Shown here piece by piece: positions 31,321 to 38,125 of a stretch of DNA of 48,935 bases. A program made the position numbers and the translations under genes. The notes under the pieces are model-generated. The model was not told the DNA's origin. It saw only the letters and a program-made list of their open reading frames with translations, and searched no databases. The DNA comes from a virus: the IMG/VR virus record IMGVR_UViG_3300041411_000132, positions 1 through 48,935 of that record, one strand, 5' to 3'. Every line of letters starts with the position of its first letter. Position 1 is the first letter of the stretch.

Positions 31321-31918
31321 TACATCGAGGTAGTTCTGTATAGGGTTCGATTCCCAGCCCTTAACTGTGTGTCCGTTGGTGGTACAGAACGAAGGCGATT
31401 AGGGAAGGAACGACGGATGGCCATCCTTAGAACTTTCCCGGTACTAAATGTGAGTGAATGGAAGTGGGGTTCAATTCCCCGGCTATGCGAGCGCGTAGTT
31501 CAATCGGAATGACTTTTAATAACTCAACAGGGGAGTCTGTTGCCATGTTGGCTAAGTACACGCCATCTATGCCTAACTCCCCGGATCTATTTTCAAGTTA
31601 AACTATCGGGGTTCAATTCCTCGGGTGCCCGAACGGTCATCAATCGAGAAGGGATTTTGTTTAACTTTTTTGAATCTGTAGTGATGCAGACCGGTTCTTA
31701 CGTTCATACGCGGCGTAAGACGTTGACGAGTAGACCAGCCTATTCAACTAGGAATCTAGATTTAAGGGCCAACTAAGTGAGTGGTACAAGTCTAGATGCG
31801 CTACGAAAGAGTAAGTTAATGTCCCTTCCTTATAGCGGCATTATCGTCCATCTGGAGAGATCAGCGGATGGGTTTAACAAGTCGGGTAACAAGAAACCGA
31901 TACTGAAATCCATGTTTC
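31321..31918 (+). other. 600-bp stretch without a convincing gene; tRNA-like T-arms and inverted repeats
   Basis: The only ORFs lack ribosome sites and run over tRNA sequence. T-arm-like motifs occur near 31343 (GGGTTCGATTCCC), 31465-31481 (TGGGGTTCAATTCCCCG) and 31607-31623 (CGGGGTTCAATTCCTCG), none with a clear 5' half. Other structure: a palindrome GGATGGCCATCC near 31415 enclosed by GGGAA/TTCCC, CAACAG/CTGTTG around 31526-31543, and GGGGAGT pairing with ACTCCCC (about 31530/31576). It may be eroded tRNA genes or one or more structured RNAs. From about 31640 to 31918 nothing specific is seen. Confidence 0.5.
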
Positions 31919-31995
31919 GGAGGGTTGGTGAAGCGGTCCAACACATCAGGTTTTGATCCTGACATTCGAAGGTTCGAATCCTTCACCCTCTTCCA
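31919..31995 (+). tRNA. tRNA-Gln (UUG)
   Basis: Acceptor GGAGGGT/ACCCTCT, D-arm of the Gln type (GAAGCGGTCCAACAC), anticodon TTG at 31953-31955 in TCAGG-TTTTGAT-CCTGA, T-arm GAAGGTTCGAATCCTTC, encoded CCA. Confidence 0.9.
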
Positions 31996-32016
31996 TTTTA
32001 AAGGAAACTCTACATC

Positions 32017-32247
32017 ATGAACGTCGAAAATCGTTTTACTTGGCAAATTAAAGATTTTGAAGCTGAGGTTGGAGATACTGTTAAATGCTGGTATCAAAAG
32101 TATAACGATAACCAAAAATTCAAAGATCGTTCGTGTTATAGCGTCACATTTGTGGTTGGTGATGGTGTTGAACTTGATGGACTTTTGTTTGAAGAAGAGA
32201 TTAACTTTCAAGATATCATGATCCCTCGTTTTAAAGAAATAGTTTAA
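32017..32247 (+). CDS. Hypothetical protein, 76 aa
   Basis: SD AAGGAAAC before the ATG. Not recognised; single Cys residues flank a charged middle (WYQKYNDNQKFKDR). Lies between tRNA genes. Confidence 0.62.
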   Translation: MNVENRFTWQIKDFEAEVGDTVKCWYQKYNDNQKFKDRSCYSVTFVVGDGVELDGLLFEEEINFQDIMIPRFKEIV

Positions 32248-32255
32248 AGAATTAT

Positions 32256-32333
32256 GGGTTACATGTTTGGCTAGTCTATCGCGAACCGGAAAACGATAGC
32301 ATTGGTCGGTGGTTCGATTCCACTAATAACCCG
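32256..32333 (+). tRNA. tRNA-like element, acceptor and T-arm only
   Basis: GGGTTA (32256-32261) pairs with TAACCC (32327-32332), and the T-arm GGTGG-TTCGATT-CCACT is good. No standard D-arm, and the central stem CTATCG/CGATAG closes a 12-nt loop instead of 7. No CCA. Possibly a pseudo-tRNA or a tRNA mimic. Confidence 0.42.
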
Positions 32334-32343
32334 CTCGCTTTAT

Positions 32344-32419
<76 letters not shown>

Positions 32420-32429
32420 AACGCTGGTG

Positions 32430-32454
32430 GAGTAACGCTAAATAAAGGTTACTC
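32430..32454 (+). promoter_or_regulatory. TAAATA late-promoter-like motif in a hairpin loop
   Basis: GAGTAAC (32430-32436) pairs with GTTACTC (32448-32454); the 11-nt loop GCTAAATAAAG is identical to the loop upstream of the gene at 34044. The TAAATA core matches T4-type late promoters (TATAAATA). It lies 23 nt before the SGNH gene ATG. Confidence 0.55.
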
Positions 32455-32476
32455 TCACTAAAGTGTTGAAACTAAT

Positions 32477-33970
32477 ATGAAATATCCTTCCTGGTCTTAT
32501 AAGCCAAATATCCGCAAACGCCAAGTCGTTCTAACCTCCCGAGGCTGGGTTGTTAGCGAAACAGGTGAACTTCTCGTTTCAAACGTTATGCTACCAAAAA
32601 GCATTCAGCGGTACTTCGATTTAATCTCACCTCCTACTATCGACAACGATTCCGTTAATATCAATTACGAAGGAACAATCATCGAACTTGATTTCGAAGA
32701 CCTTCAAAAGTTTATTGATAATCCAGAAGATTTCATGGAAGCTGAATTGATTGTTCTGTCGAATAATCGTATTGCAATCCTCGGCGACAGTATTACGAAT
32801 CAATGTTCGACTACAACTAACGGCACCGAAAACTACGGGTACATCAGTAACGCCCTACGGCGCGCCAAGCAACGTTTTGTCTTTAAACTAACCGACAACT
32901 ACGGAGTTGGTGGAGACACTACCGCTATGATTAAGGTACGCGTTCCTAACGTTATTGCGTCGGGCGTGGGTACTTGCGTTATTATGGGCGGCACTAACGA
33001 CCGTGGTACAGCGGCTATGACTGCTGAACAAACAATCAATAACTTGCGCGACATGCGGAACGAATTAAACGCGGCTGGAATCTTCGTTGTTATTATGACC
33101 CCGATGCCACGTGGTGATTCGCTGTTTCCTGAGAAGTTTTTGACTGGTACACAACTTGCTTACCATCTTGAAGTTCGTGACCGTATTCTTTCGGAACTTC
33201 CAAGTAACAATTGTAAAGTAGTTGATAACTGGCCGTTGCTGCTAGATGAAGCGACTGGCGCGGCGAAAGGAATTAAACAAGGTTACACGCACGACGGTCT
33301 ACACCCAAGAACTGTTGGTGCTTACTATGTTGGATATCAACTCGGCGATGTACTAAACACTATGACACCAGCAGAGATTGTTATGCCTGTCGCAGATAAC
33401 GTTTATGTTGCAGTGACTAACGTTACCGGTGATGCTTCGGTTAACCCGTTGTTCCTCGGAACGGCTGGTGTCCCAGGTACGGGTGGAAGTGGAGTTCTGG
33501 CCGATGGTTGGGGTGGAACGAACGCGACCGGAACGACTGGTGTAACACGAACTTATTCGAAAGTTGGTTCTTGGCAACAAATCGTTATCGGTGGGATCGC
33601 TGCTACTTCGGCGGCTGCTCTTGACTTGTTACGTCAAATCAGTCTTCACACTAAATGCGTTCCGGGTGCTACTTACGAAGCCGTTTGCGAATATGAACTT
33701 GATGCTGGAGCAACTAACGTTCTCTCCCTACAACTTGGAGCAACGGTAACAGCGGTGTCGGGCGCTATCGCACTTTGGGATGGAGATCGTTACGATAACG
33801 CCAGTCCGCTTCAGCCGGTAGCAACTACTGGCTTTATTCGGTCACCTCGGTTCGTAATGCCGGCTGATGCTACAGATGTTCGTCTGAGACTCTCTAGTTA
33901 CCTCTCGACTTCGGGTGCACCTTCCGCGACCATCCGTGTTAGGAAGATGACTCTTCGCCAAGTGCTTTAA
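32477..33970 (+). CDS. SGNH-hydrolase protein with shared N-terminal virion-type domain, 497 aa
   Basis: Residues 1-86 (MKYPSWSYKP..., RGWVVSETGELLVSN, NYEGTIIELDFEDLQKF) are nearly identical to the start of the 34044 protein and recur more distantly at 45512 and 45820. Residues 97-300 are an SGNH/GDSL esterase: block I GDS (S105), block II G145, block III GGTND (N174), block V DGLH (D273, H276). The rest is a beta-rich, Gly/Thr-rich C-terminal domain, like carbohydrate-binding parts of tail proteins. A likely role is de-O-acetylation of surface polysaccharide by a virion-bound enzyme; the virion location is inferred from the domain layout. Confidence 0.82.
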   Translation: MKYPSWSYKPNIRKRQVVLTSRGWVVSETGELLVSNVMLPKSIQRYFDLISPPTIDNDSVNINYEGTIIELDFEDLQKFIDNPEDFMEAELIVLSNNRIAILGDSITNQCSTTTNGTENYGYISNALRRAKQRFVFKLTDNYGVGGDTTAMIKVRVPNVIASGVGTCVIMGGTNDRGTAAMTAEQTINNLRDMRNELNAAGIFVVIMTPMPRGDSLFPEKFLTGTQLAYHLEVRDRILSELPSNNCKVVDNWPLLLDEATGAAKGIKQGYTHDGLHPRTVGAYYVGYQLGDVLNTMTPAEIVMPVADNVYVAVTNVTGDASVNPLFLGTAGVPGTGGSGVLADGWGGTNATGTTGVTRTYSKVGSWQQIVIGGIAATSAAALDLLRQISLHTKCVPGATYEAVCEYELDAGATNVLSLQLGATVTAVSGAIALWDGDRYDNASPLQPVATTGFIRSPRFVMPADATDVRLRLSSYLSTSGAPSATIRVRKMTLRQVL

Positions 33971-33986
33971 ATTTATCCCCTGTACA

Positions 33987-34025
33987 TAGTGATAGTAAAC
34001 GCTAAATAAAGGTTTACTATCACTA
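33987..34025 (+). promoter_or_regulatory. TAAATA late-promoter-like motif in a perfect 14-bp hairpin
   Basis: Bases 33987-34000 pair perfectly with 34012-34025 around the loop GCTAAATAAAG, the same loop as at 32437. The arms differ in sequence from the first copy yet stay complementary, which argues for a selected hairpin. It lies 18 nt before the ATG at 34044. Confidence 0.62.
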
Positions 34026-34043
34026 AGTGTTGGAATAATAAAA

Positions 34044-35627
34044 ATGAAATACCCTTCTTGGTCATACAAACCACGCATTCGTAAGCGGCAAGTAGTTCTC
34101 ACTGCGAGAGGTTGGGTTGTTGTTGAGACCGGTGAACTTCTAGTCTCCAACGTCAAACTCCCAAAAAGTATTCAGCGTTACTTCAAATTAAATACAGTCC
34201 CTTCTATTGATAACGATTCCGTCAATATCAACTACGAAGGCACAGTTGTTGAATTAGATTTTGCAGACATTCAAAAGTTTATCGATAATCCAGATGACTT
34301 CTTGATAGTTCCAATTCCTGACCCAACTACTCTGAACTTCGCCTCGTCACAGTTTGTTTCTGGGTTTACGGGTTCAATTAGTACGACTAAGAACGTTGCG
34401 CGCATCTATGCACGCGGCGCGGTGACATTATGGTCTGGTTTTATTAGTGGCACCGAAGCTAAAATGACCGCACCGTCTGACTTCGGAGATAACGCCGGGT
34501 CTTTACAAGTTGCTATTGATGGCGGAGCTTTCACTAATGCTCCAAATACTGCTTCTGTATATACGCTATTCTCGGGTCTTGCGCACGCGAAACGATTCGT
34601 AGAAGTTCGTTGGGTAATCCAGATGGCAGATGCGCCATATATCCCAGCATCTGGAAATGTCCTAGAAGTTACGGGCCAACCACCAACTTTACAAACTTTA
34701 TCTAACAAGGTAGAGAACGGCGCCAATTCGGCTACTGGGTTCTACTCTGGCGCGTTGATTCCGAACAACGCTACCTATACACCAGCTCTTCAGGCAACGT
34801 CTGGGACCGTCTATGGGTCTAACGTCGGTTCGATCAAAATCAAAGGCGCCTTCTCTAAACTGGTTGTAACAGTTAGCGGAATTCGCAAAATCGGTGTAAG
34901 TAAGAACGGCGGCGCGCCAGTATTCTATTCGATTGCTGATGAGAATGATTCGCCTGTCCGTGCTATCGTAGTTCCATGCGACGGATCAACTTCTACTTAC
35001 AACGTCTGGGACAGCGGCAACATCCGTAACAGTGGCGGACACTTTTCAGTAGCAGGCGATTCAACCTTATTAGACGTTGGTGTTCGTCGGCGCCTACATC
35101 AGTTCGGCGATTCGATCACCGCAGGATCTGGACCGGGTGCCTCGGGCGTTGACGTTGAAACGATGTCTGTTGCGGCAGCTCTAGGTTTCACCGGTACTAC
35201 CATTGGAGTTGCCGGTCAAACTATCGCCGGTTGTAAGACGATGCTTGATACCACGCTACCGCTGTTGACGGTAGAGTCTACCGACGTAGCGATTTTGGCT
35301 ATCGGCGGAAACAGCGCGGCTGGAGGAATTGACGCCGCTAAGAAAGCTGATTACCTGGCTTGTATTAACAAGTTGCTGGCGAAGGGATATAGCAAAGTTA
35401 TTTGTCGCGGCATCTTACCAACGCCGGACGGGTCTGACACGCGCTCCATCTATAACGTCGAGCTTCAATCGGTCGTGACGGCTTTGGGTAACCCTAACGT
35501 GGTCTGGATGGATACCGCTACTTGGATCGGCTACAACACCCTCGATAATACTCACCCAACCTCAGTTGGATACGTTACAATCTACGGATACGCCTTAGCA
35601 GCCGTCAGAGCTATTCTAGGTCTTTAA
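34044..35627 (+). CDS. SGNH-hydrolase protein with shared N-terminal virion-type domain, 527 aa
   Basis: N-terminal 86 residues nearly match the 32477 protein. A middle beta-rich part (90-350) is new and has no match in its neighbour. The SGNH domain is C-terminal here: GDS at 355-357 (S357), G391 in AGQT, GGN at 421-423 (N423), DNTH at 501-504 (D501, H504). The anchor is the same, but the enzyme domain comes from a different branch and position. Probably a second virion esterase acting on host glycans. Codons and base composition resemble those of its neighbours. Confidence 0.82.
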   Translation: MKYPSWSYKPRIRKRQVVLTARGWVVVETGELLVSNVKLPKSIQRYFKLNTVPSIDNDSVNINYEGTVVELDFADIQKFIDNPDDFLIVPIPDPTTLNFASSQFVSGFTGSISTTKNVARIYARGAVTLWSGFISGTEAKMTAPSDFGDNAGSLQVAIDGGAFTNAPNTASVYTLFSGLAHAKRFVEVRWVIQMADAPYIPASGNVLEVTGQPPTLQTLSNKVENGANSATGFYSGALIPNNATYTPALQATSGTVYGSNVGSIKIKGAFSKLVVTVSGIRKIGVSKNGGAPVFYSIADENDSPVRAIVVPCDGSTSTYNVWDSGNIRNSGGHFSVAGDSTLLDVGVRRRLHQFGDSITAGSGPGASGVDVETMSVAAALGFTGTTIGVAGQTIAGCKTMLDTTLPLLTVESTDVAILAIGGNSAAGGIDAAKKADYLACINKLLAKGYSKVICRGILPTPDGSDTRSIYNVELQSVVTALGNPNVVWMDTATWIGYNTLDNTHPTSVGYVTIYGYALAAVRAILGL

Positions 35628-35636
35628 TTAAAAGAC

Positions 35637-35665
35637 TAGACTTATGGTAAAGCTTCCGATACAAT
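35637..35665 (+). promoter_or_regulatory. Possible promoter for the second tRNA block
   Basis: TAGACT at 35637-35642, 17-nt spacer, TACAAT at 35660-35665, right after the SGNH gene. Confidence 0.42.
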
Positions 35666-35691
35666 ACGTTCTTTGAAGAGAAACAAACAGT

Positions 35692-35746
35692 GCGTTAAGC
35701 TCTAATTATTGCGATCTATATAGTTACCTTAACGCCTTTTATTTTT
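35692..35746 (+). terminator. Long-loop inverted repeat followed by a T-rich run, possible terminator
   Basis: GCGTTAAG (35692-35699) pairs with CTTAACGC (35728-35735), then CTTTTATTTTT. The loop is 28 nt, so termination is uncertain. The loop contains TATATAGTTACCT, also found just before tRNA-Asn near 30410. Bases 35628-35753 otherwise hold no gene. Confidence 0.4.
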
Positions 35747-35753
35747 AATAATG

Positions 35754-35830
35754 GTAACAGTAAGCTCAGTCTGGTAGAGCTGGGAAGCCGAAACTTCCCG
35801 TGCGTCGGTTCAAATCCGATCTGCGACCCA
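35754..35830 (+). tRNA. tRNA-like element with abnormal acceptor and anticodon arm
   Basis: D-arm AGCTCAGTCTGGTAGAGCT and T-arm GTCGGTTCAAATCCGAT are good, and CCA is present without a discriminator base. The acceptor GTAACAG/CTGCGAC has two clashes, and GGGAAG/CTTCCC encloses only 6 nt (CCGAAA). GAA could be a Phe anticodon, but U33 is missing. Bases 35831-35943 show no feature. Confidence 0.45.
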
Positions 35831-35943
35831 CTCTTTTATACTCTAAGCCGTCCAGGTCGCTGAATTCAGATTTTGAACACCGTCTTGGTTAATGTGGTCC
35901 CAATATTTGTTTCTATTGACGCAGCGGGTAGAGTTTTTATTAC

Positions 35944-36018
35944 GCGAGCATAGTTTAGTTGGTAAAACTTCAGCCTTCCAAGCTGACTTCCCGAGTTCGA
36001 ACCTCGGTGCCCGCTCCA
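35944..36018 (+). tRNA. tRNA-Gly (UCC)
   Basis: Acceptor GCGAGCA/TGCCCGC with one A-C clash (4-69), D-arm GTTTAGTTGGTAAAAC, anticodon TCC in TCAGC-CTTCCAA-GCTGA, T-arm CCGAGTTCGAACCTCGG, encoded CCA. Confidence 0.85.
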
Positions 36019-36025
36019 GTTTTAT

Positions 36026-36101
36026 GGGATCTATCTTCTAAAGGTAGGAAAGTTGGGCGTTTATGTCTGGCGGAACGTGAGTTCGACTCTCACTAGATCC
36101 C
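36026..36101 (+). tRNA. tRNA-like element, 8-bp acceptor and T-arm with unclear D and anticodon arms
   Basis: GGGATCTA (36026-36033) pairs perfectly with TAGATCCC (36094-36101), directly stacked on T-arm GTGAG-TTCGACT-CTCAC, giving an 8+5 minihelix. The 40 nt between cannot be folded into standard arms by eye. No CCA encoded. Confidence 0.42.
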
Positions 36102-36110
36102 CCGTTTTAA

Positions 36111-36198
36111 GGAAACATGGCCGAGTGGTTTAAGGCAGCGGTCTTGAAAACCGCCGACTGTAACAGGTCCTAGAGTTCGAATCTCTATGTTTCCGCCA
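36111..36198 (+). tRNA. tRNA-Ser (UGA)
   Basis: Acceptor GGAAACA/TGTTTCC, D-arm GGCCGAGTGGTTTAAGGC, anticodon TGA at 36145-36147 in GCGGT-CTTGAAA-ACCGC, long variable arm, T-arm TAGAGTTCGAATCTCTA, encoded CCA. Confidence 0.93.
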
Positions 36199-36343
36199 TA
36201 TAAGAAGACCGAACTGCAGCGGTTAAAGTCGTCGGAATGCAGAGCTAGTAAGTAATTGTATCAGCCTTAAGTGGCCCGCAATTATCCTGCTCTGTTACGG
36301 TGCACCCCAATTTAATATATCAAAAGTTCGATGAGGTCCAAGA

Positions 36344-36601
36344 ATGGCTATTGGTAGTCGTAAAATCGTAAGTATTACAACAAAAGTTAAAGAAATGGTT
36401 GCGTATCAACTCGGGATTAAAGAATCTAATGTTACTCTTAACGCCGATCTAGTTGAAGATCTTGGCGCTGATTCTTTGGACCTTATCGAACTTTTGATGG
36501 ATGTTGAATATCAATTTGAAACCGAAATTGAAGACGACGTTGCCGAGAAGTTCCGTACCGTTCAAGACATTATCAATTATCTCGAAGTAGAGAGTAAATA
36601 A
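36344..36601 (+). CDS. Acyl carrier protein
   Basis: 85 aa. DLGADSLDLIELLM (39-52) contains the DSL site whose Ser44 takes the 4'-phosphopantetheine arm; the helix pattern and acidic character fit an ACP. It may substitute for host AcpP or feed acyl groups to a phage enzyme. Followed one base later by a small membrane protein. SD is weak (GATGAGG). Confidence 0.92.
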   Translation: MAIGSRKIVSITTKVKEMVAYQLGIKESNVTLNADLVEDLGADSLDLIELLMDVEYQFETEIEDDVAEKFRTVQDIINYLEVESK

Positions 36602-36602
36602 A

Positions 36603-36794
36603 ATGGATGACGCTATTAGTCGTTGGACTTCCAGGAAACTCTGGGTGATGGTTGGGTTTGAATTGATTTTCGTCGCGCTATTGTGGTACAGTAAGTTGCC
36701 GGTCGAAGCGTTCGTGTCTCTGAGCTATCTGCTACTTGGTTCCTACTTCGTCAGCAACGTAACCCAAAAATATATTCTGTCACAGGTGAAATAA
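36603..36794 (+). CDS. Small membrane protein, 63 aa
   Basis: Two predicted transmembrane helices (LWVMVGFELIFVALLWY and AFVSLSYLLLGSYFVS) after a short polar N-terminus. It could be a holin-like or ACP-linked membrane protein; neither is shown. Confidence 0.7.
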   Translation: MDDAISRWTSRKLWVMVGFELIFVALLWYSKLPVEAFVSLSYLLLGSYFVSNVTQKYILSQVK

Positions 36795-36940
36795 TGGCTA
36801 CAAAGAACGACGTTACTGGAGATTCCATCCAATCTAAAATGCCTTCGAAGGCGTACACGGATAACTGGGATGCGATCTTTGGTAAGAATAAGAAAGAAGC
36901 TACCGAAGAAAAAGATTCAAAAAAGAAAGATACTAAATAG
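36794..36940 (+). CDS. Small charged protein, 48 aa
   Basis: ATG shares a base with the previous stop. KMPSKAYTDNWDAIFGK followed by a Lys/Glu tail (about half charged). From memory, the PSKAYxDNxDxIFG motif occurs in short proteins of many tailed phages, role unknown. Confidence 0.65.
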   Translation: MATKNDVTGDSIQSKMPSKAYTDNWDAIFGKNKKEATEEKDSKKKDTK

Positions 36941-36946
36941 ATTTAT

Positions 36947-37022
36947 CTCCTCGTAGCTCAGTTGGTAGAGTGCTCGTTTTGGAAATGAGAAGTCGCTGGT
37001 TCAAGTCCAGCCGGGGTGACCA
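36947..37022 (+). tRNA. tRNA-Pro (UGG)
   Basis: D-arm GCTCAGTTGGTAGAGT, anticodon TGG at 36980-36982 in CTCGT-TTTGGAA-ATGAG, T-arm GCTGGTTCAAGTCCAGC, encoded CCA. The acceptor CTCCTCG/CGGGGTG has one T-T clash at 2-71. Confidence 0.87.
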
Positions 37023-37029
37023 ACAAAAA

Positions 37030-37058
37030 GAAAGCCGCTAAAATTTAGCGGCTTTCTT
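37030..37058 (+). terminator. Rho-independent terminator
   Basis: GAAAGCCGCTA (37030-37040) pairs with TAGCGGCTTTC (37046-37056), ending in CTT. It ends the ACP/tRNA-Pro unit. Confidence 0.85.
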
Positions 37059-37069
37059 GCATCTAGGGC

Positions 37070-37097
37070 TTTACTTTCTAGAAAAACCGCGTAAGAT
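37070..37097 (+). promoter_or_regulatory. Predicted promoter, GCG-TAAGAT subfamily
   Basis: TTTACT at 37070-37075, 16-nt spacer ending AAAAACCGCG, TAAGAT at 37092-37097, then GTTACTGAAACAG. Confidence 0.68.
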
Positions 37098-37139
37098 TGC
37101 TGTTACTGAAACAGAACCTCCTTTATACGAGACTATATC

Positions 37140-37355
37140 ATGAACTCCGACGAAACTATTCTCCAAGCTCCGAAACTCTTCCAAGTCCTGAAAACCGATA
37201 AGGAAGGTCAAGACGACGATGAATTCTGCTGGAATGAAAATAATCGATCTCAAGTGATGGACCTTCTCGAAGCGACTGAAATTCAGCTCAGGTTGAGCGA
37301 CATTTACGGTGGGCGCTATAACTATGAAGTCATTCTTTACGTGGAGCGTTTCTGA
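37140..37355 (+). CDS. Hypothetical protein, 71 aa
   Basis: First gene after a predicted promoter. Acidic middle (DKEGQDDDEF). Not recognised. Confidence 0.64.
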   Translation: MNSDETILQAPKLFQVLKTDKEGQDDDEFCWNENNRSQVMDLLEATEIQLRLSDIYGGRYNYEVILYVERF

Positions 37356-37538
37356 ATGACTCCGAAAACAAAACTCATTTGGGAATTCCTCGGAGCTAAA
37401 ACGCGATTTGTTCAGGAAATGCACGAACTCGGCGAAACTAAAGAAGAGATTTTGCGGTGCCTTACAACATCCCCACAATCTCTTAAAAATATGTTGGACC
37501 TTTTCAATATTGCTTCACCAAAGGGAAAAGACAAATGA
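37356..37538 (+). CDS. Hypothetical protein, 60 aa, helix-turn-helix-like
   Basis: ATG directly follows the previous stop. FVQEMHELGETKEEILRCL followed by TSPQSLKNML has the spacing of a small HTH but lacks strong DNA-binding signature. Overlaps the next gene by 4 nt. Confidence 0.6.
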   Translation: MTPKTKLIWEFLGAKTRFVQEMHELGETKEEILRCLTTSPQSLKNMLDLFNIASPKGKDK

Positions 37539-38125
37539 AACTCGGTGAACTGATCCGTCTCGTTGACAAATCCAAAAACAACACAACCGCTGGCGATATT
37601 GAAGACTTTGCTCGTGAGTTGATCGATAGCCCGAGTTACGGTTATTCTCAGGAATTCTCCGACCGCATTAAGGGTTATTGGATCCAGAAGTGGCTTTGTA
37701 CCGATAGCTGGGTTGGTTTGACGGCTTGGTTTTGGGACGATGAGCCGCTGGCTACTTCCTGGCAACCCGCTCGTAAATCGACCGAAGTGTTTCAATTCGT
37801 CAATAAAGATATCGCTGACCGTCTTCGCGTCTATATCAAAGAAATTTTGGGTACGCATGACCCAGAACCTGATTTTGTCAACCTAGAAGAAGATCTTGGT
37901 GAAAGCTATACCGTTAACTGGGCGTCTGAACTTCTGGTTGATGAAGCCTTCTACGAAGGTCAGAAAGTTAAAATCATCGGCTCGCGTCGTAGCGATTACA
38001 GCAGGCCTTCTGCTGAATGGAAGTTGATTGATGTAGAATTCCCGAACGGTGACGTTTTCAAAGCGAGTGTTGAAAACTTGCATATCCCTTACCATATTGT
38101 TAAACCCGAAGAAGAGAGTATTTAA
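37535..38125 (+). CDS. Hypothetical protein, 196 aa
   Basis: Not recognised. Trp-rich middle (CTDSWVGLTAWFWDDE), and a C-terminal beta region (GQKVKIIGSRRS) that looks SH3/KOW-like. Its stop shares a base with the RNA ligase ATG. Confidence 0.66.
   Translation: MKLGELIRLVDKSKNNTTAGDIEDFARELIDSPSYGYSQEFSDRIKGYWIQKWLCTDSWVGLTAWFWDDEPLATSWQPARKSTEVFQFVNKDIADRLRVYIKEILGTHDPEPDFVNLEEDLGESYTVNWASELLVDEAFYEGQKVKIIGSRRSDYSRPSAEWKLIDVEFPNGDVFKASVENLHIPYHIVKPEEESI

Noticed and set aside
31465-31500. Possible permuted tRNA: a T-arm, then GCTATGC pairing with GCGTAGT just downstream
   Set aside because: The would-be 5' half does not give a D-arm in the right register; a simple local hairpin explains it.
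31291-31512. 73-aa ORF starting inside tRNA-Leu
   Set aside because: It runs through the tRNA and structured sequence, has no SD and an atypical composition.
31540-31776. 78-aa ORF in the coding-free island
   Set aside because: No ribosome site; composition unlike neighbours (high Ser, Arg, Thr) and it crosses inverted repeats.
36026-36101. Possible tRNA-Sec because of the 8-bp acceptor and 5-bp T-stem
   Set aside because: Too short, with no long variable arm and no UCA anticodon in a proper loop.
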